A stretch of 64,000 nucleotides of DNA. Origin: Tipula vernalis. Its lineage: Eukaryota > Arthropoda > Insecta > Diptera > Tipulidae. The stretch is from contig OY282560.1 of the NCBI GenBank assembly GCA_958295665.1, positions 304,417,536 to 304,481,535 of the forward strand, given 5' to 3'. Shown here piece after piece: positions 21,504 to 32,980 of this stretch; within the stretch, counting starts at the first letter, position 1, and each line of letters opens with the position of its first letter. A model generated the notes under the pieces. The model worked only from the letters and a program-made list of their open reading frames with translations. It was not told where the DNA came from and made no database searches. Position numbers and translations under genes: made by a program.

Positions 21504-24500
21504 ATTGGAATTATCAATAGTCAATACCTATATTGACTCACGCAACAGCGAACATAGAAATTACACGAAAATGAAAATAAAAATCTTCATGATTAAAAAT
21601 TGAAAATTTGGATAAAAATATCCAATAAATGGGAAAATTTTCTTATGAAACTCCTACGAAAAATGAATTTAAGCCCATATTTCAAGACAAAGAACGTAAA
21701 GCGCAAAAAAACGCGTAAAATCAACTTTTGCCGTAGGATTTTGTTCCAATTTCTTGTTTTCTGTACAATTACTAATATGTACAGAACCACCAATGTTTTT
21801 AAGCGGCTTCTACATATATTCATATGTAGGTACCGCATGCATCATAGATTCATAATACCAAATCCATAAGTACTACTATCGGAATATTTTCCAACTTTCA
21901 GTTCACTGGTACTACTGCACTTCTCATTTTTTTTTAAATACAAAATACTGGAAACTATCTATAATGTTTTTATGTTGTACTTACTTCCATTTTTTAATCT
22001 TTTATTTTTTTATTTATTTATTCTTATAAATTTGTTATAAACATGCGCACTCTATTTTGAGCTTGGGCTCATTACAATATAGCGGGCAGTGACAGGTGGT
22101 AAACATAACCAAATAACCAAATTGTTGTATGTATATTAGTTCGAAATCCAGCTATATGGCTACCGCTTCATACAACAAGCACCCTATCTTTAAAAAAAGC
22201 TGTATGTCTTTTATTTTTCTTCAAAAGTTGTTTCTGAATCTATGTATACTTCTTATTTTATTCGCAACAATAATCATTGGATGCAAGTGTGTCCCATCCG
22301 GTTGTAGCATCTGGCCATATTAATTTAAAAAAATAAAAATAAAAATAATTTATTTCAGAAAAAAAGATTTATAAAAATATACAACCGGCTGACTCGAAAG
22401 TCAAAGCCAACAACTAACTTTTATCTCGAAATATTCCCATGAAAATGTAAAAATTAGTCTTCTAAAATTTACAAAACGACATCACTGATGCCAATGCCTA
22501 TGTATTAAAGGCCGTTTTAGTAAAAACCTATATACATATGTGTTATAGCACACAAATATTTCCATACAAATCGTAAAAGGTTTTATGAAAAAAAAAAAAA
22601 ATTACCGAAATTATTTCGGTAATAATTTTCGATAATTAGCGGAAATTTTGAAATCAAAATTGGTCGGTAAAACCAGTTTAGCGGTTTATCGAGAACCGGA
22701 GTTGGATTCCCTAGTGTTCACATATCATTGGATATTGGGAGATAGTAAAGGCGGGTCGCATCCACTCAAACTGACATCGTTTAAATTATCCACGTTTTTG
22801 GTATTAAAGGCAACATGCATACATTTTATATAGTTTCCTAGTTGTTCGAAATTAAAAAATTAAATTAAAAAAGTTCAACGAGCACGTAAACCGAATAGTT
22901 TTCAACTAATTTCAATTCAATGAAATTAAACCAAAGCCAATATATTTTAGAGACAACCGTACTTTGTCTACCACATTCCATTTTTTTTTTTTTTGTTTAA
23001 TTTTTGTGAACATGTACGACAATAAATTATCTTTTGTAATATTCCACTCTGTAATCCATAATCAATTTATCTAAACTTGAGTAGCTCATCTGCAAATGGA
23101 TACACAAACAAAACAAAACCACCCCGTATATTTATATTAAATCACTCCCAACCCCAATAAATACCCGTACCTACTCGAGTTGAACGCGTGAATATTCAAA
23201 ATACTCATTTTTTTCATCGCGACGCGCACAATGTGAAATGATAACACAATAAAATCCCAAGGATTACATTGTTCTACTTAAAAAAAAGAAATCATTACAC
23301 TATACTAACATTATATTACGAGTACTTCGTTCTTCTTAATAATACACAAAATCCCATTATGATGATGATGATGATGCTGATGGTGAGATGGTGATGATGA
23401 TAAAACTGAGATTCATTCCAAAAGAAAACATAAAAAAAAATGAAAATCGACCACGGTCTTGATCCGTTAAAATAAAAACAGTTTAATGGAGAAAATTAAT
23501 TCAAATTGAGTTTTTGTGGATTAACTGGGATCAACGAAAATAAAAATAAGAAAATTGCGAATGAAAATGAAAATTATATTATGAAGAGATTTTCGCGTTT
23601 TTCATTCGTTTTTGTTTTTTTACATCTCATTTTCATTATTCGTTTTTATATTTTATAGTGCTTTCTGTTGAATTTTCTTATACTTGTGAGCGCTAAATAA
23701 ATAATAAATTTTTTTAAAGTGGTTTCATTTCGTATATACATTTATTCGAATACGTACAGATATAGAATTTACGGAAATTAATAGATGTTGTGACATGTGT
23801 TTGATTGAAATGTTTGTTTTTCGCACATCTCTGTAGAACGCCAACCTCCACATAATTTATTTTCTAGATACAGTCTAGATATTAATATTATTATTATTAT
23901 TTACAGACGATTTATCAACCAACTATCAAAATTGTAATTTAAATAATTGTACGTACTACATATACGAACTGTAATAAAAAAGAAAAACTTTACAAATATA
24001 TTTCCATTCTTATCTACAACGAAATCTTTCACACAATAAATAGAGTTTACTTTTTTTTTATACATTTTCATATTTTTTTATTTTTAATTTAAAATAACCA
24101 CCTGGAAAAATCACATAATTTATTACGGCAACAATAAAATAATGAGTAATTGTATGTTGTTTTCCTTCTGTACTGTACGTACATATTTTTATGGAATACA
24201 TTTTCATGGTTTTCCTTAATTTGTTTTTTTTTTTGTTTTAAAGAAACACGCGGTGAGTTAGGTTAAAGTTATAAGCATTGTGACTGACCGAATTTCACAT
24301 TCATCGATCGTGTCACTTACATGATATTTAAAATGTGACCTCCTTATATCTTGGCCATGGTTTTATGTTGAAATAAAATGAAATACACAGTTACGCGCGA
24401 GTTACGACATCACGGGTGTCAATACAATAACAACAACGCATACATATAATTGTACAAATGCATATTTCCAATTTTTTATTAAGAATCTCAGGAAAGAATT

Positions 24501-24647
24501 CCATTAATTTTCAAGCCAAATTTTATGACAAAACACACAAATTTTTATGATAACTTACTTGTCGATGTCCAATGTGGCGACATTTACATTAAAGATAGTT
24601 AATAATCCCCGAAGGTATACACCAGTGTAAGAATTGGTATGCATTAC
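21504..24647. other. AT-rich region without recognisable gene
   Basis: Scanned both strands: only short frames without motifs (for example 21593-21869, 22129-22323, 22648-22833). It contains A/T homopolymers and a small GAT microsatellite. It may include unrecognised elements or host non-coding DNA. Confidence 0.5.
23359..23402. repeat. (GAT)n microsatellite, imperfect
   Basis: Runs of ATG/GAT triplets with a few interruptions (GCTGATGGTGAGATGG). Confidence 0.85.
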
Positions 24648-25130
24648 GTTGAAGTAGTGAATTTTTCCAACGTTCCACAAACTTGCATTATTGACCAACC
24701 TATAAAGGTTGAACCTCTTAAAAATAATAGCCGAGCTGAAATTCAGAATTTCACAGTAATAATTTCAATAATGTCAATAACATTGAAACACCAAATAAAG
24801 ATATTTTAGACTTAATTCGAATAAATCACTTAAATAACGAAGAAAATAAGACAATAGCTATAAGACATATTCTATAAAGGACAACATTTATGTTTTATCA
24901 ATAAAATCAAACACTCCATTGAGGCAATCGATAATATTCCTATCTATAGTAAATCGTACAGATACCCTTACGTACATAAAGAGGAAGTTCTGAAACAAAT
25001 TTCGGAGATGCTAGAACAAAGTGTTATAAGGCGAAGTTTCTCGGCTTGGTCATCATCGATTTGGATTGTTCCCAAAAATTCAAACGCTAGTGGAACACAA
25101 AAATGGAGACTCGTAATAGACCCAAATCAA
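24648..25130 (+). pseudogene. gypsy (17.6/297-like) pol remnant, start of reverse transcriptase
   Basis: After a frame reading VEVVNFSNVPQ and NNSRAEIQNF, the sequence gives IDNIPIYSKSYRYP, EEVLKQISEML and IRRSFSAWSSSIWIVPKN, ending KWRLVID. This is the beginning of a Ty3/gypsy errantivirus-type reverse transcriptase, which continues at 27752. Gag and protease were not found upstream, so the copy is 5'-truncated or its 5' part is unrecognisable. Stops and a small indel near 24880 are present. Confidence 0.85.
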
Positions 25131-25139
25131 TCCCGAAGT

Positions 25140-27750
25140 GAACCTCTTAAGTCATTCTTCAGCTTAACCTCCAGCTCAATTTACAACTCAACCTATATCT
25201 CAATCGCAACACAATCCTAAACGCAGTCACTAAATTAACGGGCAACCCAGCCATCAATTAAATCACGAAATTAACCTTTAACCCACTTTCAAATCAACCC
25301 TTAACCTCAAATCAACCCTTTAATAACTCCCCAACTGAACAACTGATACCCCAATGCAATCTAACTAAATCCTAATTCTGTATCAACTTAACTTAGCTCG
25401 ACCCAAATCTCAACCCGATAACTCGATTCGAAAGCAACATGCGTGTATGAACTCAACTCAATCTAAACGCTCATTAAACCCTAAACTCAACCTCAAATTA
25501 GTTCCTAACCGTACTACTCTTTCAAGTCTAACTCAATTTCAACTCAAACCTTACTCACCATCATATCGACATAGGTGCCATCGTACCATCATTAAACTCA
25601 ATTTCAACGCAAACTCTTCTCACCATCATACCGACATAGGTTCCGTCGTACCATCATAACCTTAAACAATCATTCCATCATACCATCATACCATGATGGC
25701 ACTAAACCATTAAACCATCATACAATAGTACCATTGCACCATAGTAACGTCGAACCATCACAACGTGATGTATATCTTACAATCAATCGGCTACCTTCAT
25801 ACTATTATACCAACATGTCATCATAAAATCGTACCATCATAAAACTATACCGTCATACATGTTTTACACTTTAAGTTGATTCTTTTACACTTCGAACTGA
25901 AATTTTACATCTCAAATTGGACCATTTATATTGAAAATTGAACCTTTTACTTACTTTTGAACATATGATGAAAAATAACATGTGCGTTGGAAATGGGATT
26001 CTAAAATGATTTTGCAATATGGTCAACAAGATAATAACTTAGCTATTAAACGATTATGATGAATTTTAACGTTTCCAACGAATAGAAGGAAACGTGATCC
26101 AAAAATTATTTTTAGAGGAGGTTGTGAGAAATATAGTAAGTCAATATTACTTCTACAAATGTTGTCTATTTAGTTTTGTAGCGGCTCACTCATGCGTGCT
26201 CCGCCACGAAGTATCACTCACATACATTGGCGTCTAAAATTTCTTTAAGACAGCCTGAACTTACTATTTCAATTGCTAAACGATCAAGATAATCTCCATA
26301 ACAATATTTAAGTTCCATTAGAAACTTTCCTTGCCAAACCTTCGCTTTAAACTTTGGGTTATATTTTCTGAGAAATTGCTGTCAGAGCGGTAAGTTTGGT
26401 CTTGTTTAGAAAAATAGGTATAGTGTATAGCGGACACGCGGCTTGGTATTGAAACTAATAGCGATAGTTTAGAGTTTCGGAATTAGAAATAATATTTTAA
26501 ATCTTCATTCCCAAACTCGAATTTGATTGTACTCTGTTAAGGAATAGCAAAGTTCCGTCCTACTTGGCCAAATTCCAGAATTTCATTTAAAAATAATTTT
26601 AGAATCTCGTATTGGGATCTTATTGGGTGTTGGGGTACCACATACCTAGCGAACTTCATCATTATCGTTTGGGAAATTGCCAGGTTCCATCATACTTGGC
26701 AATATTCTAAAACTTGATTTAAAAAATCATTTTAGAATCCCATTTCCAACGCACATGTCAAATTTCATCATAATTGGTTGAGAAATAGGCTAGGCCATCA
26801 TATTTATCCATATTCCAGAACTTCTTCAAAAAATCATTTTAAAATGACATTTCCAAAGCACAAGCCGAAATTCATCACAATTAGATGAAAAATAGGCAAG
26901 TTCCATCACACTTTGCCATATTCCAGAACTTCATTCAAAAATCATTTTAGAATTAAATTTCCAACGCACATGTCAAATTTCAACAAAATTGGTTGAGAAA
27001 TAGACAAGTTTCATCGTACTTGGCCATATTCGAGAATTTCATCCAAAACTCATTTTAGAATCCCATTTCAATCAAGGAAGTCAAATTTCACTAAAATCAG
27101 TTAAGAAATAGATAAGTTCCATCTTAATTGACCATACATTTAATTTGCTAAAGGTTTAATTTAAAATGTAAAAGGTTCAATTTGAGGTTTGAGATATTAA
27201 CAGTGACCTTTCTTAATTCTTAAACAACATTTGTGTAAGGTTTGGTTCAAATAGGTCAAGTCGTGTGGATTTGTTTAAATATAACACACATATCTTAACC
27301 CAACTCCAACTCAACTCCAACTCTACTTGAACTCAACCCGCAAATTGACCCATAACTTAACCTTCAACTCAACCCTAAACTAAATACCCAACTCGATATT
27401 CCAACCAGCGTATATAAACATTTGTAAATATTTCTATAACCAGGTATTTTAGGTCAATTCGTATGGCAGGTGCCCGACCCTCTAGACACAGATTCCAAAA
27501 GCTTTTCAAATCTCGGTCTTGACCATAGAAATAGATTGACAACAAAAATTCTAAATCGAACAAGCCGTTCTCGAGATACCATGGGTACAGACATACAGAC
27601 ATCCAAACATTCAGACAGACGAACGGACATTATTTATTTTTTTTGCTTTTTTAGACTTAAGGACTTTCAAAGCGTCGAGAAAAGTGGTTTTGGACCAACC
27701 GAATTTGTGATCATTTTTGACAGGATTTCAATACTTTGGTCTTTTCAGTT
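25140..27750. mobile_element. 2.6 kb repeat-filled insertion in gypsy pol
   Basis: The gypsy frame stops after LVID and resumes with KVDDRYPLP, with CGAAGT at 25134-25139 and 27751-27756 as a possible 6-bp target duplication. The insert is made of blocks of simple character: AACTCAACCC-type words (25140-25560 and 27290-27400), ACCATCAT words (25560-25860), TTTTACA-type words (25860-25960 and 27150-27200), and ~107-bp units reversed (25975-26110) then direct (26540-27140). The right part holds CAGACATACAGACATCC words near 27590. The near-mirror order suggests an inverted, fold-back type element, but no clean terminal repeats were found and no protein is encoded. Confidence 0.55.
26540..27140. 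repeat. ~107-bp repeat units (second locus)
   Basis: Five to six units with CCATATTCCAGAA-like words near 26567, 26697, 26808, 26913 and 27022, the same family as 17690-18340. A reversed unit lies at 25975-26110. Units are diverged from each other, so this array is old or not homogenised. Confidence 0.75.
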
Positions 27751-27751
27751 C

Positions 27752-29215
27752 GAAGTAAAAGTAGACGACCGATATCCTCTTCCAAATATAAACGAAATCC
27801 TCGATAAACTAGGAAAGTGCTTGTATTTTATTACATTAGATTTGGCATCGGGATTTCATCAAATTGAAATCAAATCCGAGGATATCCCTTAAACAGCATT
27901 CAATATAGAAAACGGTCATTACGAATTTAATCGAATGCCGTTTGGTCTGAAGAATGCCCAGTCCATCTTTCAACGGGTCATGGAAAATGTTTTGCAAGAC
28001 TCGCTCCAAGAACATCGAGCAAGTCTTGTAAAAGTATTTACTAAGCTCATCGAGGCTAATTTGAAAATCCAAACTGATAAATCCGAATTCCTACATAAGG
28101 AGATTTCAGTTTTGGGACATCTAGTAACAAGTGAAGGAGCTAAACTTAACCTATAGATAAAATAAGAGCAATAAAAAATGTCCCTGTACCCCGTACAGAA
28201 AAACAAATTAAATCTTTTTTAGGGTTGTTGAAAGGTCAAACTTACAAAACCACTTACAAAACAAACAAAATAACTCTAGATTCCAAATACAACGAATGTT
28301 TTGAAACATATAAGAACTTATTGTGCAACGATCCCATACTACAATACCTGAACTTTTCTCAACCTTTTCATTTTACAACAGATGCTAGTAACTTTCCTCT
28401 AGGAGCCGTATTATCTCAAGGAGCAATAGGATCCTTCAAACTAATTTGCTACGCCAGTAGAATCTTAACGAAGACCGAAACAAACTACGGCACCATAGAA
28501 AAGGAACTTCTAGCCATTGTATGGGCTACTAAATACTTTCGACCGTATTTAAATATAAAGAAAAATAAAAATCATAACGGATCACAAACCATTGACATGG
28601 TTAATGTCACTAAAAGAACTAAATTCAAAGCTAATCCGTTGGAGATTAAAACTCGAAGAATTCGATTATGTAATTGTCTATAAAAAAGGTGTTCAAAATG
28701 CGAATGCAGATGCATTATCACGAATAAAATTCAAAATTATAAAATCACTAAAATATTTGTTCCATAGAATCGCAAAAAAAAGTAGTTATAGATGATGGGG
28801 CCGAATTCGTTTCAGTAATTTTCCAATATTTCGTTAAATTATATAACATTACACCTCAGCCAAGAATTCAATAGAGAGATTTCACTCTACGATAACTAAA
28901 ATCATTAGGATAATCTATAACAAGAATAAAACTAAATCGATAGGAGAAATAATGAATGAAGACATATAATAATTCTACGACAAAGTTGACTCGACAAGAT
29001 TATCTTCTAAATAACATATTAAAAAATACAAAAACTTAACCAAACTTGTTCATAATAGGAATTTGGAAACGAAACAGAAAATAATAAGTAAATTAAATGA
29101 AAACCGTGTAGATCCCCCAGACTTTAAATCCGACGACCAGATTTACGAATTAGAAAATATAAGAAATAAGTTAGACCCTAGATTCATGACACATAAGGTA
29201 GTAAAGAATAACAAA
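27752..29215 (+). pseudogene. gypsy pol remnant: RT end, RNase H, integrase end
   Basis: Continues the gypsy frame: VDDRYPLPNINEIL, LDLASGFHQIEIK, a stop, then RMPFGLKNAQSIFQRVMENV. The stretch that should hold the YLDD catalytic box is deleted: NVLQD runs straight into SLQEH. Next come KSEFLHKEISVLGH, a deletion in the connection, and RNase H TTDASNFPLGAVLSQG and NYGTIEKELLAIVWATKYF. Then NADALSR, and an integrase tail from DDGAEFVS (~28795) to HKVVKNNKIT. The main integrase core is largely deleted. It stops at the BEL remnant at 29221 and resumes at 31902. Clearly dead. Confidence 0.87.
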
Positions 29216-29220
29216 ATTAC

Positions 29221-31896
29221 TGTTAAATAGCTATTTGTATCCAGAGCCACAGCAATATAATCATCTAAAACAAAGAGACGTCAAAATTATTTTTAAATTA
29301 ATTGTAAATTAAATAACTTATCTTATTTAACAGGCTTCTATCTTGCAATTCCATTCCAAAATCTAAAATTAAAAATAATTAAATCATTAAATTAAAATTT
29401 AAAAGCCGAAATTAACACAAATTAATCACTTACCGATAGTACCACTATACATGAGTCACCCAATCTCAATGCTTTTCAAAAATTTCAGTATTTGAAAAGA
29501 CTTCTTCGGGGAGAAGCTGCTGTGTTACCCAGACACATAACTGTTACTGAGGGCAATTACATTGGCGCCCTTAGTAAGCTAAATGAAAGATATAACCGAA
29601 AGAAATTTATCATAAATACTTTTATCCGAACGTTCGTCGAATAGCAGTCGACCAACTATTGCAATGCAAACAACATCAAGCGTTTACTGGACACCTCTGA
29701 TGAGGTAATTCACAGTCTTCATGCGCTTGGTGAGGTAGCTGAAACCAGAGATCCATGGCTTATTTACATCCTCATGCAGAAGTTGGATGAAAAGTCTAAA
29801 CGCTTTGGGCAGAGCATTCAGCCAACATTGATAATCTAGATTTTTTTCGAGTTTCTCAAATTTTTGAGCCGACGGATAGGGCACTCCATATTTTATTGTA
29901 AAGATTTTTATTCTTTAAATGTAGAAGGACGTAAGGGTTTCATCAAAAAAAGTAACAGGTGTATGAACTGCCTTGGAAGCGATTACCCTATTTTCAAGTG
30001 TCTATAGAAACGCCGTTGCCAAAAATGTGGCAAAAAGCATAACACTCTATTAAATCAGGAGGAAGCATCAACTAAATCGCCAACACCTAACCGGACTACT
30101 TCATCAGCTGATATAAGAACGCGTCATGCAAATAGCAATACTTCCAATACTTCTAGGAAGAATGATACCCTGCAGAGCCTTGTTGAACTCTGGATCCCAG
30201 GTTAGCTTCATAACAGAGTCTTGTGCAAAACGCCTTCAGTTAAAAAAGCAGAATGCAAGAGTATCAATTAAAGCCTTAAGTCAGACTAACTGTTGAATAT
30301 CGAAAGGTGTAGTTACGGTAAACATTCGAACAGAACTCTCCCATGGGTTCTCTATCGAAGCGCTTGTATTATCCAAAATTACAAGCCCAATACCACCACA
30401 GAATTTCAACATGGCCCATCCTCAATTAAACAAGTGAAACAACATTGATTTGCTAATAGCCAGGAAATGGTTAACATTGACCAAAGTTTAAGAAGGTTCT
30501 AGGAGTTAGAGTCTCTTGACTATGAACGAGGAATTCTCTCACTAGAGGAATCCTCTTGCGAAAATCATTGCTACAAAAATCTGAAAAGGAACTCAGAAGG
30601 CCGATTCATCGTTAAACTTCCTTTTAAGGAGGCACTCACTCAATTAGGCAACTCGTTAGCCTCGGCAATACAAAGGTTTCGGGGAATGGAACGCTGCTTT
30701 ATTCGTGACCCAATTTTCGCAAAATTATACCACAAATTCATGACCGAATATCAAGAACTCAATCACACGATGGAGACTTCTCCGCCAAAGCCATCGGAAA
30801 CCGATTTTTATTTACCACATCATGGCTTGTTTAAATCTTCTAGCTCAACCAGTAAGACGAGAGTCTTAATGAACGTACACACTCGATGGTCAATAATTGT
30901 TTGGCAATTGGTTCAATGGTTCAATCAAGTTTGTATGCTATCATTCTGTGGTTTAGGGAGCAGAAGGTAGTGTTTTTTGCTGATGTGGAATAGATGTACC
31001 GCCAGGTCTATGTAACTCCAAATGAAAACAATTTTCAAAAAAATGTTTATCTATCTGATTCATCTAAACCGATTCGACGTTTCCGGTTATTAACATTCAC
31101 CTACGGCTTAGCATCTGCTTCATTCCTAGCAACTAGAGCGATGAAGCAAATAGCAGAAGATAATCTTTTGGTTCCACATGCTGCAGATGTTATCGCCAAT
31201 GATATATATGTAGATGATTTTATGACCCGGGCGGAAGATGAAGACCAAGCGATTAAAACTAAAAGAAGAAGTCAACGAAAAATTATCCAAATAAGGTTTC
31301 CATCTCAGGAAGTGGAAATGTAGCAGTGAGGACGTATTAAGCAAAATTTTGCGCGAATCGACTGCTTCTTGTCCACGTCTCAACAGCCAGACTCAACTAA
31401 TTCTATAAAAAGAACAGTTCTTTCTGAAGGAAGTCGGCTGTTTGATCCATTAGGTTGGCTGGCTCTCGTTGTCATAACATTTAAAATATTTTTGCAGACG
31501 CTTTGGGCAAACAACTTAGCTTGGGACGATCCACTCCTAAGTGATAAGCATATCATATGGTCAAGTATAAGAAATAATTTAAAAATGATTAAAAACATTT
31601 GTATCGACGGATTAAATCTGCACGGCTTCTGTGATGCAAGTCAATCGGCGTACGCAGGTGTGGTGTTCTTCAGGTCGAAAGGTGCAGATGGCAGCATAAA
31701 TTTGCAAATAATTAGCGCTAAAATAAAAGTAGCGCACATCAAACAACAAACGCTTCCTCGCCTTGAACTATGTGCAGCAGTATTGTTGACTAATCTAATA
31801 AAATCAGTAAAGAAGGAGTCCAGTATAAAAATCAACAAAACATACGCCTGGACTGATTCCCAAATCGTAAAATTATTCCCTTGTGCTCCATCAACA
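29221..31896 (+). mobile_element. BEL/Pao remnant inserted in gypsy, 5-bp target duplication
   Basis: ATTAC occurs at 29216-29220 and 31897-31901. The sequence between begins TGTTAAATAG and ends CATCAACA, that is TG...CA as for LTR termini, and removing it together with one ATTAC restores the gypsy integrase-tail frame. The element carries a BEL gag-pol relic but no integrase, and the right side has only a few tens of bases after RNase H. Most of the 3' half, including nearly all of the 3' LTR, is therefore deleted. Confidence 0.8.
29440..31860 (+). pseudogene. BEL/Pao gag-pol relic
   Basis: Ordered relics with many frameshifts: gag FQYLKRLLRGEA and LSKLNERYN (29480-29600); LGEVAETRDPWLI; knuckles CMNCLGSD and RCQKCGKKHNTLL (~29960-30050); protease and linker to ALVLSKITSPIPP; RT approach GRFIVKLPFKEAL, YLPHHGLFKS (~30600-30840); MYRQVYVTP, LTFTYGLASASFLA, a YVDDFMT catalytic box (~31210); LFDPLGWLALV; RNase H LHGFCDASQSAYAG and LPRLELCAAVLL, ending AWTDSQIV. 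Several stops. A different BEL lineage from the intact element at 9972-15224. Confidence 0.85.
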
Positions 31897-31901
31897 ATTA
31901 C

Positions 31902-32980
31902 ATTAATTACAAATAGACGTAAGGTTCACAAACAGAAAATTAAGGGAAAGAGGAAATTTCAAAACAATTTATTTAAAAACAACAACTCAAACGAGCCTAA
32001 CTCCAGTAAGTAGGTGAAAATTTTCTTAATACTAATATTGAGGAAGTGTGATAAGTCGTATTTTCAGCCTCAATAATAATACATAAACGTAATTTCAGGT
32101 TCACCCTCTTCAAAATACCGCAAGGACAGAAAATAGAGATACATGACTTGACAAATAACAGAGAGCTGTTACCATCAAAATTAGGCAATGCCAGAGTCAT
32201 CGAAACTTATTCAAAATTGGTACATATAATAAATATAACTGATTATAATTTAATTTCAAAACTATATAGTAGATAAATTAAACCACGTAGAACATTTGTT
32301 AAAAGTCAACCAATACTTTGATCAATTATTCTTTTACATTCAAATGTTCTAGAATTCGTAACTTTAGCCAATTTAAAAATAATTTCAAAACACATCCTAC
32401 ACTCACAAGAAATGGACCTTTTACCCGAATCATTCTTATTCTACAGATTAACACTATATAACACTTACACCTTAAAATTGAAATCTCAATCCCTTTGGCT
32501 CAATAAATATTTTTATCAATACGTCGACAAACCATGTATGAAAATTGAGCAAACAAGATATTGCTCCAAAGCAAAGTGCATGAAAAACACACCAGAGGGA
32601 TCCATAGCAAATTTCATCAACAATAGTCCAGCACATTGCAGTATGATAGAGGAGACAATTGAAGACACCGTTGAACCAATCGAACAAAACTACTTCTTCG
32701 TATACTTACTCACACAGAAATCGTGATAGAAACCACATGTACCAAGGACGCACAAAATAAAGTACTAAAGGGAATGGCGTTAATATACTTCGAAAAATGT
32801 ACAGTAAATATGCAACATTCTTCCAAATAATCTCAACATTATAGAAAAAATATACAATCTCAATTCTAATCGGAATCATCATGATGATACAACGGAACCA
32901 GTCCTAGATCCTCCAGTCAACTTACTACAACCCATTCAGCTCAGCTGGTCTTCGCTTCATTCTTACAGGGAAGGAGTTAC
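31902..32980 (+). pseudogene. gypsy 3' part: integrase tail and env-like relic
   Basis: After the duplication the frame gives TLITNRRKVHKQKIKGKRKF, the basic C terminus of errantivirus pol, ending near 32010. Downstream frames (32100-32960) show LWLNKYFYQYVDKPCMKIEQ with several cysteines and PAHCSMIEETIEDTV, which look like the envelope-like third gene of this gypsy group. The match is by general pattern only and the region is broken. At 32972 a purine tract GGGAAGG precedes AGTTAC, a usual polypurine tract/LTR start in this group; no second LTR was found to prove it. Confidence 0.5.

Noticed and set aside
21593..21869. Overlapping sense and antisense frames of 81 and 89 codons
   Set aside because: Lys/Phe-rich by composition and mirror-image frames on both strands; no family resemblance.
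25447..25659. Ser/Thr/Leu/Asn-rich 70-codon frame
   Set aside because: Within the AACTCAACCC/ACCATCAT repeat blocks of the gypsy insert.
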